A stretch of DNA of 64,000 nt. Source: SHWC01 sp050173345. Its GTDB lineage: Bacteria > Pseudomonadota > Alphaproteobacteria > UBA828. Location: NCBI GenBank assembly GCA_050173345.1, contig JBFXKW010000004.1, positions 62,001 through 126,000 on the forward strand. Direction: 5' to 3'. Both the position numbers and the translations under genes were made by a program. This document shows, piece after piece, positions 32,382 to 41,229 of this stretch (the first letter of the stretch is position 1; the number at the start of each line of letters is the position of its first letter). Below the pieces are notes generated by a model. It had not been told where the DNA came from. It saw only the letters and a program-made list of their open reading frames with translations, and did no database searches.

Positions 32382-33383
32382 CTACCCGTTCACGTCGACC
32401 ACGACGCGGCCGCGGACTTCACCGGCGATGATCTTGGGCGCGTAGGCGGGCAGCTTGGCGAGCGGGATCAGCTCGGTCAGCGCATCGAGCGTGCCGGCGG
32501 GCAGCTCCTTCGCCAGATGCTGCCACGCCTTCACGCGCAGCTCGTGCGGGCACATCACGGAATCGATGCCGAGCAGGCTGACGCCGCGCAGGATGAACGG
32601 CAGCACGGTGGTGGCGAGCCCGGAGCCGCCCGCCAAGCCGCACGCCGCGACGGCGCCGCCATAGCGCGTCTCGGCGATGACGTGCGCCAGCGTGTCGCCG
32701 CCCACGGCATCGACCGCGCCGGCCCAGCGCTCCTTGAGCAGCGGCTTGTCGGGCTTCGCCGCAAGCTCGGCACGCGGCACGATCGCGCTCGCGCCGAGGC
32801 CGGTCAGGAAATCGCCGAGCGCCGGCCGCCCGGTGACCGCATGGACCTCGAAGCCGCGCTTCGCCAGCAGCGCGACCGCGACGCTGCCGACCCCGCCGGC
32901 CGCGCCGGTCACCACCACGGGCCCGGCGCCGGGCGTGACCCCGGCGCGCTCGAGCGCGAGCACGCAGAGCATCGAGGTGAAACCCGCGGTGCCGATCGCC
33001 ATGGCGTGCCTGGCATCGACGCCGGGCGGCAGATGGACGAGCCAGGCGGCCTTGGCCCGCGCCTTCTGCGCGAAGCCGCCGGGGTGGCGCTCGCCGACGC
33101 CCCAGCCGGTCAGCACCACCTCATCGCCCGGCTTGAAGCGCGGATCGTCCGACGCCTCGACCGTGCCGGCATAGTCGATGCCGGGCACCATCGGAAACGA
33201 GCGCAGGATCGGCGCGCGGCCGGTGAGCGCGAGACCGTCCTTGTAGTTGAGGCTCGAATAGGCGACGCGCACGGTGACCTCGCCGTCGGGCAGGTCGGCG
33301 TCGCCGAGCGTCTCAATACGGGTGACGGTCTTGCCCTCGGCCTGGTCGGCGACAAGGGCGCGGTAGCTTGCAGTCCCGGCCAT
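32382..33383 (-). CDS. acuI: Zinc-independent quinone oxidoreductase-like enzyme, AcuI/YhdH family
   Basis: A 333-residue medium-chain dehydrogenase/reductase without zinc ligands. The motifs YSSLNYKDGLALTG near residue 45, VPGIDYAGTV, and the NADPH-binding VTGAAGGVGSVAVALLAKRG near 150 fit the YhdH/AcuI group, which reduces acryloyl-CoA or related enones with NADPH. ATG 33383 is chosen because the family motif starts just after it; the frame stays open another 74 codons upstream. The gene symbol is a family guess. It converges on the ABM gene across a repeat. Confidence 0.85.
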   Translation of the reverse strand: MAGTASYRALVADQAEGKTVTRIETLGDADLPDGEVTVRVAYSSLNYKDGLALTGRAPILRSFPMVPGIDYAGTVEASDDPRFKPGDEVVLTGWGVGERHPGGFAQKARAKAAWLVHLPPGVDARHAMAIGTAGFTSMLCVLALERAGVTPGAGPVVVTGAAGGVGSVAVALLAKRGFEVHAVTGRPALGDFLTGLGASAIVPRAELAAKPDKPLLKERWAGAVDAVGGDTLAHVIAETRYGGAVAACGLAGGSGLATTVLPFILRGVSLLGIDSVMCPHELRVKAWQHLAKELPAGTLDALTELIPLAKLPAYAPKIIAGEVRGRVVVDVNG

Positions 33384-33706
33384 GTCTCTCCCTTTCCCGC
33401 CCGCCATGTCCGTGGCGGCGGTCAAGGGTGGCCAAGCGGTCGGCCGAGGGCAAGCCGGAAGCGCGCGGCGCATTGCCGCTGAAGGCATGCGCGTTGACGC
33501 TGCCCATGGGCGCTCGGATACTCGCGCGGCGACTGCCAGCACGAGCCGATATCCCCCTTGCCCCGAGACCAGACGATGAGCGCGACGGCCTGTGACCCCG
33601 ATCACACCTATGCCAGCGCGCGGCGCGCCATAAAGCGGGCGCAGGCAATGCGCGGCGCCCGGCGCGCCGCGGCATGGCCGGCGCCAGCGTCACGGGCACC
33701 CGAGCC
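33384..33706. other. Divergent intergenic region, 323 nt
   Basis: No gene is supported. On the plus strand TTGACG (33494-33499), 17 nt, then GATACT (33517-33522) is a reasonable sigma-70 promoter for the hydrolase gene that starts at 33707. No promoter for the oxidoreductase gene on the minus strand is clear. Confidence 0.4.
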
Positions 33707-34531
33707 ATGAGCCTCAAGGTCAAGTTCTGGGGCGTGCGGGGCAGCATCGCCTGCCCCTCGCCCAACCACATCGGCTTCGGCGGCAACACCAGCTGCGTCG
33801 AGGTCTCGGCGGACGGCCATCGCTTCATCCTGGACGCCGGCACCGGCGTCAGGAACCTGGGGCACTGGATCTTCCGCAAGGGGCCGAAGCGCGCGACCTT
33901 CCTGTTCTCCCACACCCATTGGGACCACATCACCGGCTTCCCGTTCTTCGCCCCCGCCTTCCACCCCGATTACGAGTTCGTGCTCAAGGCCGGCCACCTG
34001 AACGACCAGGGCGGCCTGCAACGCGTCATCGCGGGCCAGATGTCCAACCCGATCTTCCCGGTGCCGCTCGAGGCGATGCGCTCGAAGCTCAGCTTCGAGG
34101 ACTTCAAGGCCGGCGAGTCGTGGCACCCGGCGCCCGGCGTCCTGATCCGCACCGCGCCGCTCAACCACCCGAACGGCGCGACCGGCTATCGCATCGAGCA
34201 TCTGGGCAAGTCCGTCTGCTACGTGACCGACACCGAGCACGTGCCGGGCAAGCCGGACGAGCGCATCCTCGGGCTGATCGAGGGCGCCGACTTGGTGATC
34301 TATGACTCGACCTATACCGACGACGAGTTCCCCGCCAAGGTGAGTTGGGGCCACTCGACCTGGCAGGAGGGCATACGGCTGTCGAAGGCGGCGGGCGCGA
34401 AGTCGCTCGCGATCTTCCACCACGACCCCGACCATGAGGACCGCTTCATGGAGCAGATCGAGACCGACGCCCGCGCCATGTGGCGCGGCGCCTTCGTCGC
34501 GCGCGAGAACATGCGGCTCGTCCTCGGCTAG
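33707..34531 (+). CDS. Metallo-beta-lactamase-fold hydrolase
   Basis: A 274-residue metallo-beta-lactamase superfamily protein. The N terminus KVKFWGVRGSIACPSP and the metal motif SHTHWDHITGFPFF (His 69, His 71, Asp 73, His 74) are clear; further His/Asp ligands appear in YVTDTEHV and FHHDPDHED. The GVRGS opening is shared with RNase Z-like and PhnP-like groups and with cyclic-nucleotide phosphodiesterase-like members, so the substrate (perhaps a phosphodiester) is not known. ATG 33707 is preferred to 33674 because the fold begins at MSLKVKF. Confidence 0.88.
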   Translation: MSLKVKFWGVRGSIACPSPNHIGFGGNTSCVEVSADGHRFILDAGTGVRNLGHWIFRKGPKRATFLFSHTHWDHITGFPFFAPAFHPDYEFVLKAGHLNDQGGLQRVIAGQMSNPIFPVPLEAMRSKLSFEDFKAGESWHPAPGVLIRTAPLNHPNGATGYRIEHLGKSVCYVTDTEHVPGKPDERILGLIEGADLVIYDSTYTDDEFPAKVSWGHSTWQEGIRLSKAAGAKSLAIFHHDPDHEDRFMEQIETDARAMWRGAFVARENMRLVLG

Positions 34532-34669
34532 CGCGCGCCGCGGCTGCCTGCCTCCCCAAGAACACCTCGAGGCTGCCCCACGCCTGTCCCCGCCGTTGCA
34601 GGCTTGCCACAGGATGATGTTTATGCCGCCGACATGGCTTTGGTGCAACGCAGCCTTGTGATACACCTT

Positions 34670-34684
34670 GTATCGGCGGAAAAA
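34670..34684. promoter_or_regulatory. Short inverted repeat upstream of the TolC-like gene
   Basis: GATACA and TGTATC, six bases each, are separated by CCT, about 80 nt before the tolC-like start. The surrounding TTGTGATACACCTTGTATC is less GC-rich than the flanks. A TetR-type operator or a promoter are both possible; neither is shown. Confidence 0.3.
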
Positions 34685-34765
34685 ACGGCGGGGAGCGGCC
34701 AGGCAGGCCAGCTCGTGAACGCCCGCTCGAAGAGACGGTGGGATTTCGGGGGCGAGTATAGGGTC

Positions 34766-36130
34766 ATGAACAAGCGAATTTCTGGCGGCGCGTTCGCCGC
34801 AGCCGCGCTGCTGGGCACGACCGCGCTTGCGCCGGCCGGCGCCAATGCCGGCAGCTTGGTCGAAGAGCTCAACACGCTGCTGTTGAGCCACCCGCAGATC
34901 GAGAGCGCGCGCGAGGATGTCGCCGCCTCCGAAGAGGGCGTCAACCGGGCGTTCAGCGGCTTCCTGCCCAGGGCAGACTTCTCGGGCAGCTTCGGCTACG
35001 AGAACGTCGACAGCCCGGCGCGGCGCGACTTCCCTTACAACGGCAAGGAGTTCGAGACCGGGCACGCGACCCAGGCGACCGTCACGATCACCCAGACGAT
35101 CTTCGACGGCTTCCGCAACGACGCGACCTATGACAGCGCCAAGGCGCAGAAGGGCGCGAGCGAGGCCCAGCTCGAGAGCGGCACCCAGACCGTCATGCTG
35201 GAGGGCATCTCGGCCTATCTCGAAGTGCTGCGCAATTCGCTCCTGGTCAAGCTCGCCTATGACAGCGAAGCCAACATCATGACCCAGCTCAACCTGGAGG
35301 ACGAGCGGGTGCGGCGCGGCTCGGGCATCGCGGTCGACGTGCTGCAGGCGAAATCGCGGCTGCAGATCGCCAAGGAGCGCCGCGTCGCCTTCGAGGGCGC
35401 GATGAAGGATTCGACGAGCCGCTACGAGCAGGTGTTCGGCGGACCGCCGGTGATGCAGGAGATGACCATGCCGACGCCCCCGGTCGCGCTGGTGCCCGGG
35501 ACGCTCGACGAGGCGCTGACCGCGGCGCTCGCCGAGCACCCCGCGATCCTCGCCGCGGTCAAGCTGATCGATGTCGCGGACCATTCGCGCACGGTGGCGA
35601 GCTCGCCGTTCTATCCGAGAATCGACCTGGTCGGGACCTGGAACTTCGAGAACGAGTTCGACGGTGTCTCGGGCGAGCGGCGTGACTACAAGGCGAAGGT
35701 CGAGGCCAATTGGGAGCTGTTCAACGGCTTCGGCACGCGCGCCGCGACGGCGCAGGCCTCGCACCAATATCTCTCGACCATCGACCAGGCGAACTATACG
35801 CGCCGCAAGGTGGCGGAGGAGACCCGGCTCGCTTGGCAGTCGCTCGAGACCTCGCGCGAGCGGGTCGCGCTGCTGCAGAACGCGGTGAACATCGCCTCCG
35901 AGGTGTTCGAGGCGCGGCGCAAGCTGCGCGAGGCCGGCAAGGAGACGGTGATCAACGTGCTGGACGCCGAGAACGAGGTGTTCGACGCGCGCATCAACCT
36001 CGTCGCCGCCCAGCACGATGCGCGGCTTGCCACCTATCGCCTGCTCACCGCCATGGGCCGCATGACCATCTCGAACGTCGCGGCCGGCGGCCAAGGCGTC
36101 GAGCCGGAGGCGGCGGCGACCGACGGCTGA
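34766..36130 (+). CDS. tolC: TolC-family outer-membrane channel protein
   Basis: TolC proteins are trimeric outer-membrane/periplasmic tunnels for type I secretion and drug efflux. The 454-residue precursor has a signal peptide (residues 1-28, cleavage near ANA-GS) and two repeated OEP halves: the first from about 40 (SHPQIESAREDVAASEEGVN) with ITQTIFDGFRNDATYDSAKA, the second from about 245 (ALAEHPAILAAVKLIDVADH) with LFNGFGTRAATAQASHQY. This is the TolC-like (type I secretion) rather than the CusC-like pattern. No inner-membrane partner is adjacent, so the system it serves is unknown. ATG 34766 follows GGGTC, a weak ribosome site. Confidence 0.9.
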   Translation: MNKRISGGAFAAAALLGTTALAPAGANAGSLVEELNTLLLSHPQIESAREDVAASEEGVNRAFSGFLPRADFSGSFGYENVDSPARRDFPYNGKEFETGHATQATVTITQTIFDGFRNDATYDSAKAQKGASEAQLESGTQTVMLEGISAYLEVLRNSLLVKLAYDSEANIMTQLNLEDERVRRGSGIAVDVLQAKSRLQIAKERRVAFEGAMKDSTSRYEQVFGGPPVMQEMTMPTPPVALVPGTLDEALTAALAEHPAILAAVKLIDVADHSRTVASSPFYPRIDLVGTWNFENEFDGVSGERRDYKAKVEANWELFNGFGTRAATAQASHQYLSTIDQANYTRRKVAEETRLAWQSLETSRERVALLQNAVNIASEVFEARRKLREAGKETVINVLDAENEVFDARINLVAAQHDARLATYRLLTAMGRMTISNVAAGGQGVEPEAAATDG

Positions 36131-36156
36131 GAGCTCGGCCTGCCCACTTCTAAAAT

Positions 36157-36247
36157 CGTCATCGCCCGGCTTGACCGGGCGATCCAGGGCTTTTGGCGAT
36201 TGTAGTGCGTTTGCCTCTGGATGCCCCGGTCAAGCCGGGGCATGACG
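36157..36247. repeat. Two-armed dispersed palindromic repeat
   Basis: Same family as 27719-27810: CGTCATCGCCCGGCTTGACC opens it and a GGTCAAGCCGGGGCATGACG arm closes it, with ATCCAGG and CTGGATG at the inner borders. It separates the convergent tolC-like and adenylate cyclase genes. Confidence 0.78.
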
Positions 36248-36283
36248 AAGAGGAGATGGCGACTTGCGCCGCGTAACTACTCG

Positions 36284-38548
36284 CTACTTGGTCTTGGCGA
36301 CGTAGACGCCGTCCCAGTTCTCGTCCGGCGTCGCGGTCTCGTAGTCGGCGAGCCGCTCGGCGTAGAGGTCGTAGAGGACGGTGAGGCGCTGCTCCTCGTC
36401 GAGCGTACGGCAGGCCTCGAGCGCGCGGCGCATCGCCGCCCAGTCCTGCCGGCGGTAGGCCGCCAGCATCTCGGCATGGCGGGCACGCAGCGCCTGGAAC
36501 GCGGGGCGCGCCGCGTAGCTCTCATCGCCGAGCACGGTGTAGACGTCGACCGGCACGGTCTTGCCCTTGACCTGGATGCGGTCGAGCAGCAGGCAGGCGA
36601 AGTCGCCGACGAGGGCCGCGGTGTGCTCGCCGATGACGTTGTCGGTGCCGTAGGTCTTGGACTGCCCTTCGAGGCGCGAGGCGAGGTTCACGTCGTCGCC
36701 CAGCACCGAATAATCGAAGCGCAGGTCGGAGCCCATATTGCCGACGCACACCGTCCCGGTGTTGAGGCCGATGCCGATGTTGATCGGGATGAACCGGCGG
36801 CTCTCGGCTTCGGCCTCGGCCTTGAGCTCGCGGTTGAGCGCCTTGACGCCCTCGACCATCGCGAGCGCGGCGCGCACGGCATTCCTGGCATGGTCGGGGT
36901 CGTCGAGCGGCGCGTTCCAGAACGCCATGATGCAGTCGCCCATGTACTTGTCGATGGTGCCGCGCCGCTCGAGGATGATGCCGGTCATCGGGTTGAGGAA
37001 GCGGTTGATGAAGCGGGTCAGGCCCTCGGCGTCAAACTGCTCCGAGATCGTGGTGAAGCCGCGGATGTCGCAGAACAGCAGCGTCATCTCGCGCATTTCG
37101 CCGCCGAGCTTGAGCCGGCCGGGCTCCTGCGCGAGCTGCTCGACGAGCGCCGGCGACATGTAGCGGCTGAAGGCGCCGCGCACCTGGCGCCGCTCGCGCT
37201 CCTCGCGCATGTAGTTCAGGTAGGTGAGCACGACATAGATGAGGAAGGTCGCAACCGCGACATAGGCCATGTCGAGCAGCAGCCCGAGCGAGGAGAAGGT
37301 GTACCAGGAGAGCCCGAGCAGCGCCGCGATCGAGACGAAGCCGAGCAGCAGCGTGTAGATCGCGCCGAGGAAGGGCACCAGCCCGATCATCAGGAGCCCG
37401 ATCAAGGCGATCGCGACGATCTCGGCGCCGATCGACCAGTTCGGCCGCTGCAGGAATTCCCTGGCCAGGATGTTCTCGATGAGCTGGGCATGCAGCTCGA
37501 CGCCCGGCATGGCGTCGTCCACCGGCGTCGCCTTGATGTCGAGCAGGCCGACCGCCGAGGTGCCGATCAGCACCAGATGGCCGGCGATGCGCTCGGCCGG
37601 CAGCGCGCCGCTCAGCACGTCCTTGGCCGAGACATAGCGGTCGCGCGTATGCGGCGAGAAGCGGATGAAGAACTCGCCGTGGTCGGTGACCGGAATCTCC
37701 ATCCCCTTGAGCGCGATCAGGTTGATGCCCGCGCTGTCTGCCCTGACCAGGATCGTCGACTGCGCGGTCGCGACGCGCAGGAGCTCGATCGAGAGCGCCG
37801 GATAGAGCTGGTCCTCCACGCGCAGGATGAGCGGCACCTGGCGCACGACGCCGTCGATCGAGGGCTTGAAGGTGAAGACGCCGAGCCCTGCCGCGGCATC
37901 CTCCAGGGGCTTGAGATTGCGCACGAGGCCGGAAAAGGCATAGACCTGCTGCAGCACGTCGACGCCCTTGCTTGCCTTGAGGGCGAAGCTGGCCTTCATC
38001 GACTTCCGCGTATCCTCGCCCTCGATCGGGCGCGAGCTGGTCGACTGGCCGAGCACGATCCGCCCGGTATCGCGTATGGCACGCGCGAAGGCCTCGTCAT
38101 TGCTTTCCATCTGCTTGAACTTGAGGCGCAGCGCCTCGTCGAGATCGTCAAGCCGGTCGGCGATCAGGTCGGGCGAGGTACGGTCGGGCTCGGCGAACAC
38201 GACATCGAACGCCGCCGCCGGCGCCCGATAGTCGACCAGGAGCTTGCGCACCAGATCGGCCAGGATGGTGCGCGGCCACGGCCACTGGCCGATCTCGGCG
38301 AGGCTCTCCTCGTCGATGTCGACGATGACGACGGGCTGCTTGGTGAACTCGCGCGGCTGCGCGCGCTGATAGAGATCGAAGACCTTGTTGCGGAAGACCT
38401 GGAGCGGCGCAGGGTCCGCCCAGCGCAGGCCGACCAAGGCGGCCAGCACGCAGAGCGCGATCAGATGCACCCAGCCATAGCGTCTGAGGAAGCGCCGAAG
38501 AATCGTCCCGTCCCCCGGTCGAATGCCCGATGGCTTCAGAATAGCCAA
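36284..38548 (-). CDS. CHASE2-domain adenylate/guanylate cyclase
   Basis: A 754-residue class III nucleotide cyclase. It has an N-terminal membrane segment (about 27-42), a periplasmic CHASE2 sensor domain (about 50-370, beginning with VFDLYQRAQPREF and VDIDEESLAEIGQWPWPR), three membrane segments (about 375-445), and a cytoplasmic cyclase domain from about 470 with the metal Asp in LLFCDIRGFTTISEQF and YSVLGDDVNLASRLEGQS, then a C-terminal tail. It should make cAMP in response to an unknown envelope signal. The longest frame starts with TTG at 38548 and no ATG or good ribosome site is near, so the start is uncertain. Confidence 0.9.
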   Translation of the reverse strand: MAILKPSGIRPGDGTILRRFLRRYGWVHLIALCVLAALVGLRWADPAPLQVFRNKVFDLYQRAQPREFTKQPVVIVDIDEESLAEIGQWPWPRTILADLVRKLLVDYRAPAAAFDVVFAEPDRTSPDLIADRLDDLDEALRLKFKQMESNDEAFARAIRDTGRIVLGQSTSSRPIEGEDTRKSMKASFALKASKGVDVLQQVYAFSGLVRNLKPLEDAAAGLGVFTFKPSIDGVVRQVPLILRVEDQLYPALSIELLRVATAQSTILVRADSAGINLIALKGMEIPVTDHGEFFIRFSPHTRDRYVSAKDVLSGALPAERIAGHLVLIGTSAVGLLDIKATPVDDAMPGVELHAQLIENILAREFLQRPNWSIGAEIVAIALIGLLMIGLVPFLGAIYTLLLGFVSIAALLGLSWYTFSSLGLLLDMAYVAVATFLIYVVLTYLNYMREERERRQVRGAFSRYMSPALVEQLAQEPGRLKLGGEMREMTLLFCDIRGFTTISEQFDAEGLTRFINRFLNPMTGIILERRGTIDKYMGDCIMAFWNAPLDDPDHARNAVRAALAMVEGVKALNRELKAEAEAESRRFIPINIGIGLNTGTVCVGNMGSDLRFDYSVLGDDVNLASRLEGQSKTYGTDNVIGEHTAALVGDFACLLLDRIQVKGKTVPVDVYTVLGDESYAARPAFQALRARHAEMLAAYRRQDWAAMRRALEACRTLDEEQRLTVLYDLYAERLADYETATPDENWDGVYVAKTK

Positions 38549-38594
38549 TCGGCAGGCGGGGGGTTATCGCTTCTTTGGCGGAGGTACCGGTGCG

Positions 38595-39146
38595 CTACCC
38601 GGCGCCGGGCGGCTTCCGGCCCAGCTCGTCGATCCTCTGCTGCAAGGCGAGCCGGTCGAGGCTCGCGATCGGCAGGCTGACGAAGATCTTGATGCGCGAT
38701 TCGATCTCCGTATAGACCTGCCGGAAGACCCGGCGCTTGTCGTCATCGTCGCCCTCGGCCTCGACCGGGTCGCGGAAGCCCCAATGGGCCGTGAGCGGCT
38801 GGCCCGGCCAGACCGGGCAGACCTCGCCGGCCGCCTTGTCGCAGACCGTGAAGACGAAATCCATGACCGGCGCGCCGGGTGCGGCGAACTCGGCCCAGTC
38901 CTTGCTGCGCAGGCCGTCGGTCGAATAGTTGAGCTTGTGCAGCAGCTCGACGGTGAAGGGGTTGAGCCGGCCGACCGGGTGGCTGCCCGCGCTGTAGCCC
39001 TTGAAGCGGCCGATGCCCCAGCGGTTGATCGCGGCCTCGGCCATGATGCTGCGCGCCGAGTTGCCGGTGCACAGGAAGAGGACGTTGCAAATCCTGTCCT
39101 CCGCCGTCCGCTGGCGATCCGTCATCGCCGCCGCAGGCTGGGCCAT
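38595..39146 (-). CDS. arsC: Arsenate reductase, low-molecular-weight phosphatase type
   Basis: A 183-residue protein with the phosphatase loop CTGNSAR (Cys 26 to Arg 32) in NVLFLCTGNSARSIMAEA, FVFTVCDKAAGEVCPVWPGQ with the further redox Cys, and TAHWGFRDP. This is the thioredoxin-coupled ArsC fold that reduces arsenate to arsenite. A clear ribosome site (GGGGAGG) precedes ATG 39146. It lies 36 nt after phoX in the phosphate gene group, which makes sense because arsenate enters by phosphate uptake. A second ArsC is at 48666. The C terminus differs between the two, so they are not a recent duplication. Confidence 0.9.
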   Translation of the reverse strand: MAQPAAAMTDRQRTAEDRICNVLFLCTGNSARSIMAEAAINRWGIGRFKGYSAGSHPVGRLNPFTVELLHKLNYSTDGLRSKDWAEFAAPGAPVMDFVFTVCDKAAGEVCPVWPGQPLTAHWGFRDPVEAEGDDDDKRRVFRQVYTEIESRIKIFVSLPIASLDRLALQQRIDELGRKPPGAG

Positions 39147-39182
39147 GGCGCTACCTCCCCTTCCCGTTCTCTTCGCCGGGGC

Positions 39183-41090
39183 TTACGAGCCGATCGCGCC
39201 GCCCCCGCTCTTGGTGACGACGACGATCGACGGCCGCGGCGGCAGGCTGTCCGAGAAGTCGGGCCAGCGCGTCGCGGGGTTGTCGTAGCTCAGCTCATCG
39301 CCGGCCTCGCCCGGATGCTGGACGGAGAGGAAGAGCGTCTGGCTGTCGGGCGTGAAGCACGGCCCGCACAGCTCGGCGCCGACCGGCGTGAGGAAGAAGA
39401 GCTTGGTGAGCGCGCGGTCGGGCCCGGCCACCGGCGCGGCATAGAGGCCGTCGGCGAAGCCCGCGGCGCCCGGCGCGCCGTCGGTTGCGATCCAGATGTT
39501 GCCCGCGCTGTCGAACGCGCAGTTGTCGGGGGCGGCGGGCCAGCCGTTCGCGCTCACGTCGGGATGGAAGCTCGCGCCGTGCCCGACCTCCTTCGGGTCG
39601 CCGCACTTGATGAAGATGTCCCAGGTGAAGCGGTCGGCCGCATGATCCGCCGCCGCGCCCTCGCCGCCGGGCGGAATCATCTCGAGGACGTGCCCGTATT
39701 TGTTCGGCCCGCGCGGATTGGCGGCGTCGGTCTTGTCCGGCTCGCGCTTGGTGTTGTTGGTCAGCACCAGATAGACCCGGCCGGTGACCGGATTCGGCTC
39801 GACGTCCTCGGGCCGGTCCATCGGCGTCGCGCCGAGCAGATCGGCGGCGCGGCGGGTTTCGATCAGGATGTCGGCCTGGCTCTTGAAACCGTTCGCCTCG
39901 GTCAGCGGCCCCTGGCCATGGACCAGCGGCAGCCATTCGAGCGAACCGTCCGCATCGAACCTGCCGACATGGAGCGTGCCCGAATCGAGCAGGCTCATAT
40001 TGGCCGCGCGATTCGCCGGATCGAACTTGCCCCCGGTGACGAACCTGTAGACATAGTCGAAGCGCTCGTCGTCGCCCGAATAGACCACGACCCGGCCGTC
40101 CTTGTTCACCACGCAGGTCGCGGCCTCGTGCTTGAAGCGGCCGAGCGCGGTGCGCTTCACCGGCTTCGACGCAGGCTCGTAAGGGTCGAGCTCGACAATC
40201 CAGCCGAAGCGGTTTGGCTCGTTCGGCTCCTTCTCGACGTCGAAGCGGTCGACGAAGCTGCCCCACGGATATTCGGGCTCGCCCTTGATGCCGACCCGCT
40301 TGTAGTTCGCGCCCTCGGCCGTCTTGGCGGGATCGCCGGAGAAGTATTGGTGGAAGTTCTCCTCCGCGATCAGCACCGTGCCCCATGGCGTGACGCCGCC
40401 CGCGCAATTGTTGAGCGTGCCGAGCACCAGCGCGCCGCTCGGATCGGCCTTGGTCTTCAGCCGGTCATGGCCAGCAACCGGCCCCGACACCGCGATCTCC
40501 GTCGAACGCAGCGAGAGGCGGCGGTTATACGGGCTGTCGAGCACCACCTCCCAGGCGTCGCCCGCCTTCCTGATCTCCACCACCGAATGGCCGTGGGCGG
40601 CGAGCTCGGTCTCGACCTGTGCCGCGCTCACTGCATCGGCCGAGAAGCCCGGGAACATCAGCGGCGGGATCGTGTATTCGTGGTTGACGCAGAGCAGGCC
40701 GCGGTCTGACGCGCCCGAGCCGAGCGGCAGCGGCATGAAGGCGACGAAGTCGCAGTTGTAGCCGAACTGCTTCTCCTGCGCGTCCGCACTTTGCGCAGCA
40801 GGGTCGAACGCCGGCGCGCCGGCCACGACCGGATCGCCCCACCGAAGCAGCACTTGCGCCTGATAGCCCGCCGCGACGTGATGGGTCTCGTCCATCGTTT
40901 TCGTCAATTCGGCGAACGGCAGCCCTCCCGCTGCCTGGGCCGGCCTCGGCCGCAGCGCGGCGCCGGCGCCTAGCGCTCCCGCCGCCGTAACGGCGGCCGC
41001 GCCCTTGAGCAGGTCGCGGCGCGACAGGCGCCGCTCGATCAACGTGGCAATGGATGGGGTGTCGGTTCGCTCGGAGCCCGTCTGGCTCAT
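39183..41090 (-). CDS. phoX: PhoX-family alkaline phosphatase, Tat-exported
   Basis: A 635-residue PhoX-type phosphatase. The N terminus carries a twin-arginine signal (SRRDLLKG at 23-30, hydrophobic AAAVTAAGALGAGAAL, then AQAAG), so the folded protein with its Ca/Fe cofactor goes to the periplasm. Typical stretches are LLCVNHEYTIPPLMFPGF, NNCAGGVTPWGTVLIAEENF, FGWIVELDPYEP and the C-terminal LFLSVQHPGE. It should release phosphate from organic esters during starvation. It lies downstream of phoB, and a Pho-box-like site stands 108 nt before its start. Confidence 0.9.
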   Translation of the reverse strand: MSQTGSERTDTPSIATLIERRLSRRDLLKGAAAVTAAGALGAGAALRPRPAQAAGGLPFAELTKTMDETHHVAAGYQAQVLLRWGDPVVAGAPAFDPAAQSADAQEKQFGYNCDFVAFMPLPLGSGASDRGLLCVNHEYTIPPLMFPGFSADAVSAAQVETELAAHGHSVVEIRKAGDAWEVVLDSPYNRRLSLRSTEIAVSGPVAGHDRLKTKADPSGALVLGTLNNCAGGVTPWGTVLIAEENFHQYFSGDPAKTAEGANYKRVGIKGEPEYPWGSFVDRFDVEKEPNEPNRFGWIVELDPYEPASKPVKRTALGRFKHEAATCVVNKDGRVVVYSGDDERFDYVYRFVTGGKFDPANRAANMSLLDSGTLHVGRFDADGSLEWLPLVHGQGPLTEANGFKSQADILIETRRAADLLGATPMDRPEDVEPNPVTGRVYLVLTNNTKREPDKTDAANPRGPNKYGHVLEMIPPGGEGAAADHAADRFTWDIFIKCGDPKEVGHGASFHPDVSANGWPAAPDNCAFDSAGNIWIATDGAPGAAGFADGLYAAPVAGPDRALTKLFFLTPVGAELCGPCFTPDSQTLFLSVQHPGEAGDELSYDNPATRWPDFSDSLPPRPSIVVVTKSGGGAIGS

Positions 41091-41197
41091 TCCTGCCTCC
41101 TCGCAACTGGCGCTTCGCCCGAGCCAGCCATCGCCGAGGGCGGCCTCGGGGTTGCCGCGATCCTGCCGGCGCGTCGTGGCGCGGCGATGGCCAAGGC

Positions 41198-41215
41198 TTG
41201 ACGGCGCCGTGACAC
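41198..41215 (-). promoter_or_regulatory. Possible Pho box upstream of phoX (overlaps a hairpin)
   Basis: On the minus strand GTGTCAC-GGCG-CCGTCAA has the 7-4-7 spacing of a Pho box (CTGTCAT repeats) with five of seven matches in each half. The same bases form part of GGCGCCGT-GTC-ACGGCGCC, a hairpin right after the phoB stop, so the match may instead reflect a terminator-like structure. Confidence 0.4.
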
Positions 41216-41229
41216 GGCGCCCCTATCGT

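Noticed and set aside
36221..38680. 819-codon plus-strand frame opposite the adenylate cyclase
   Set aside because: Antisense shadow; the minus-strand CHASE2 cyclase has clear motifs.
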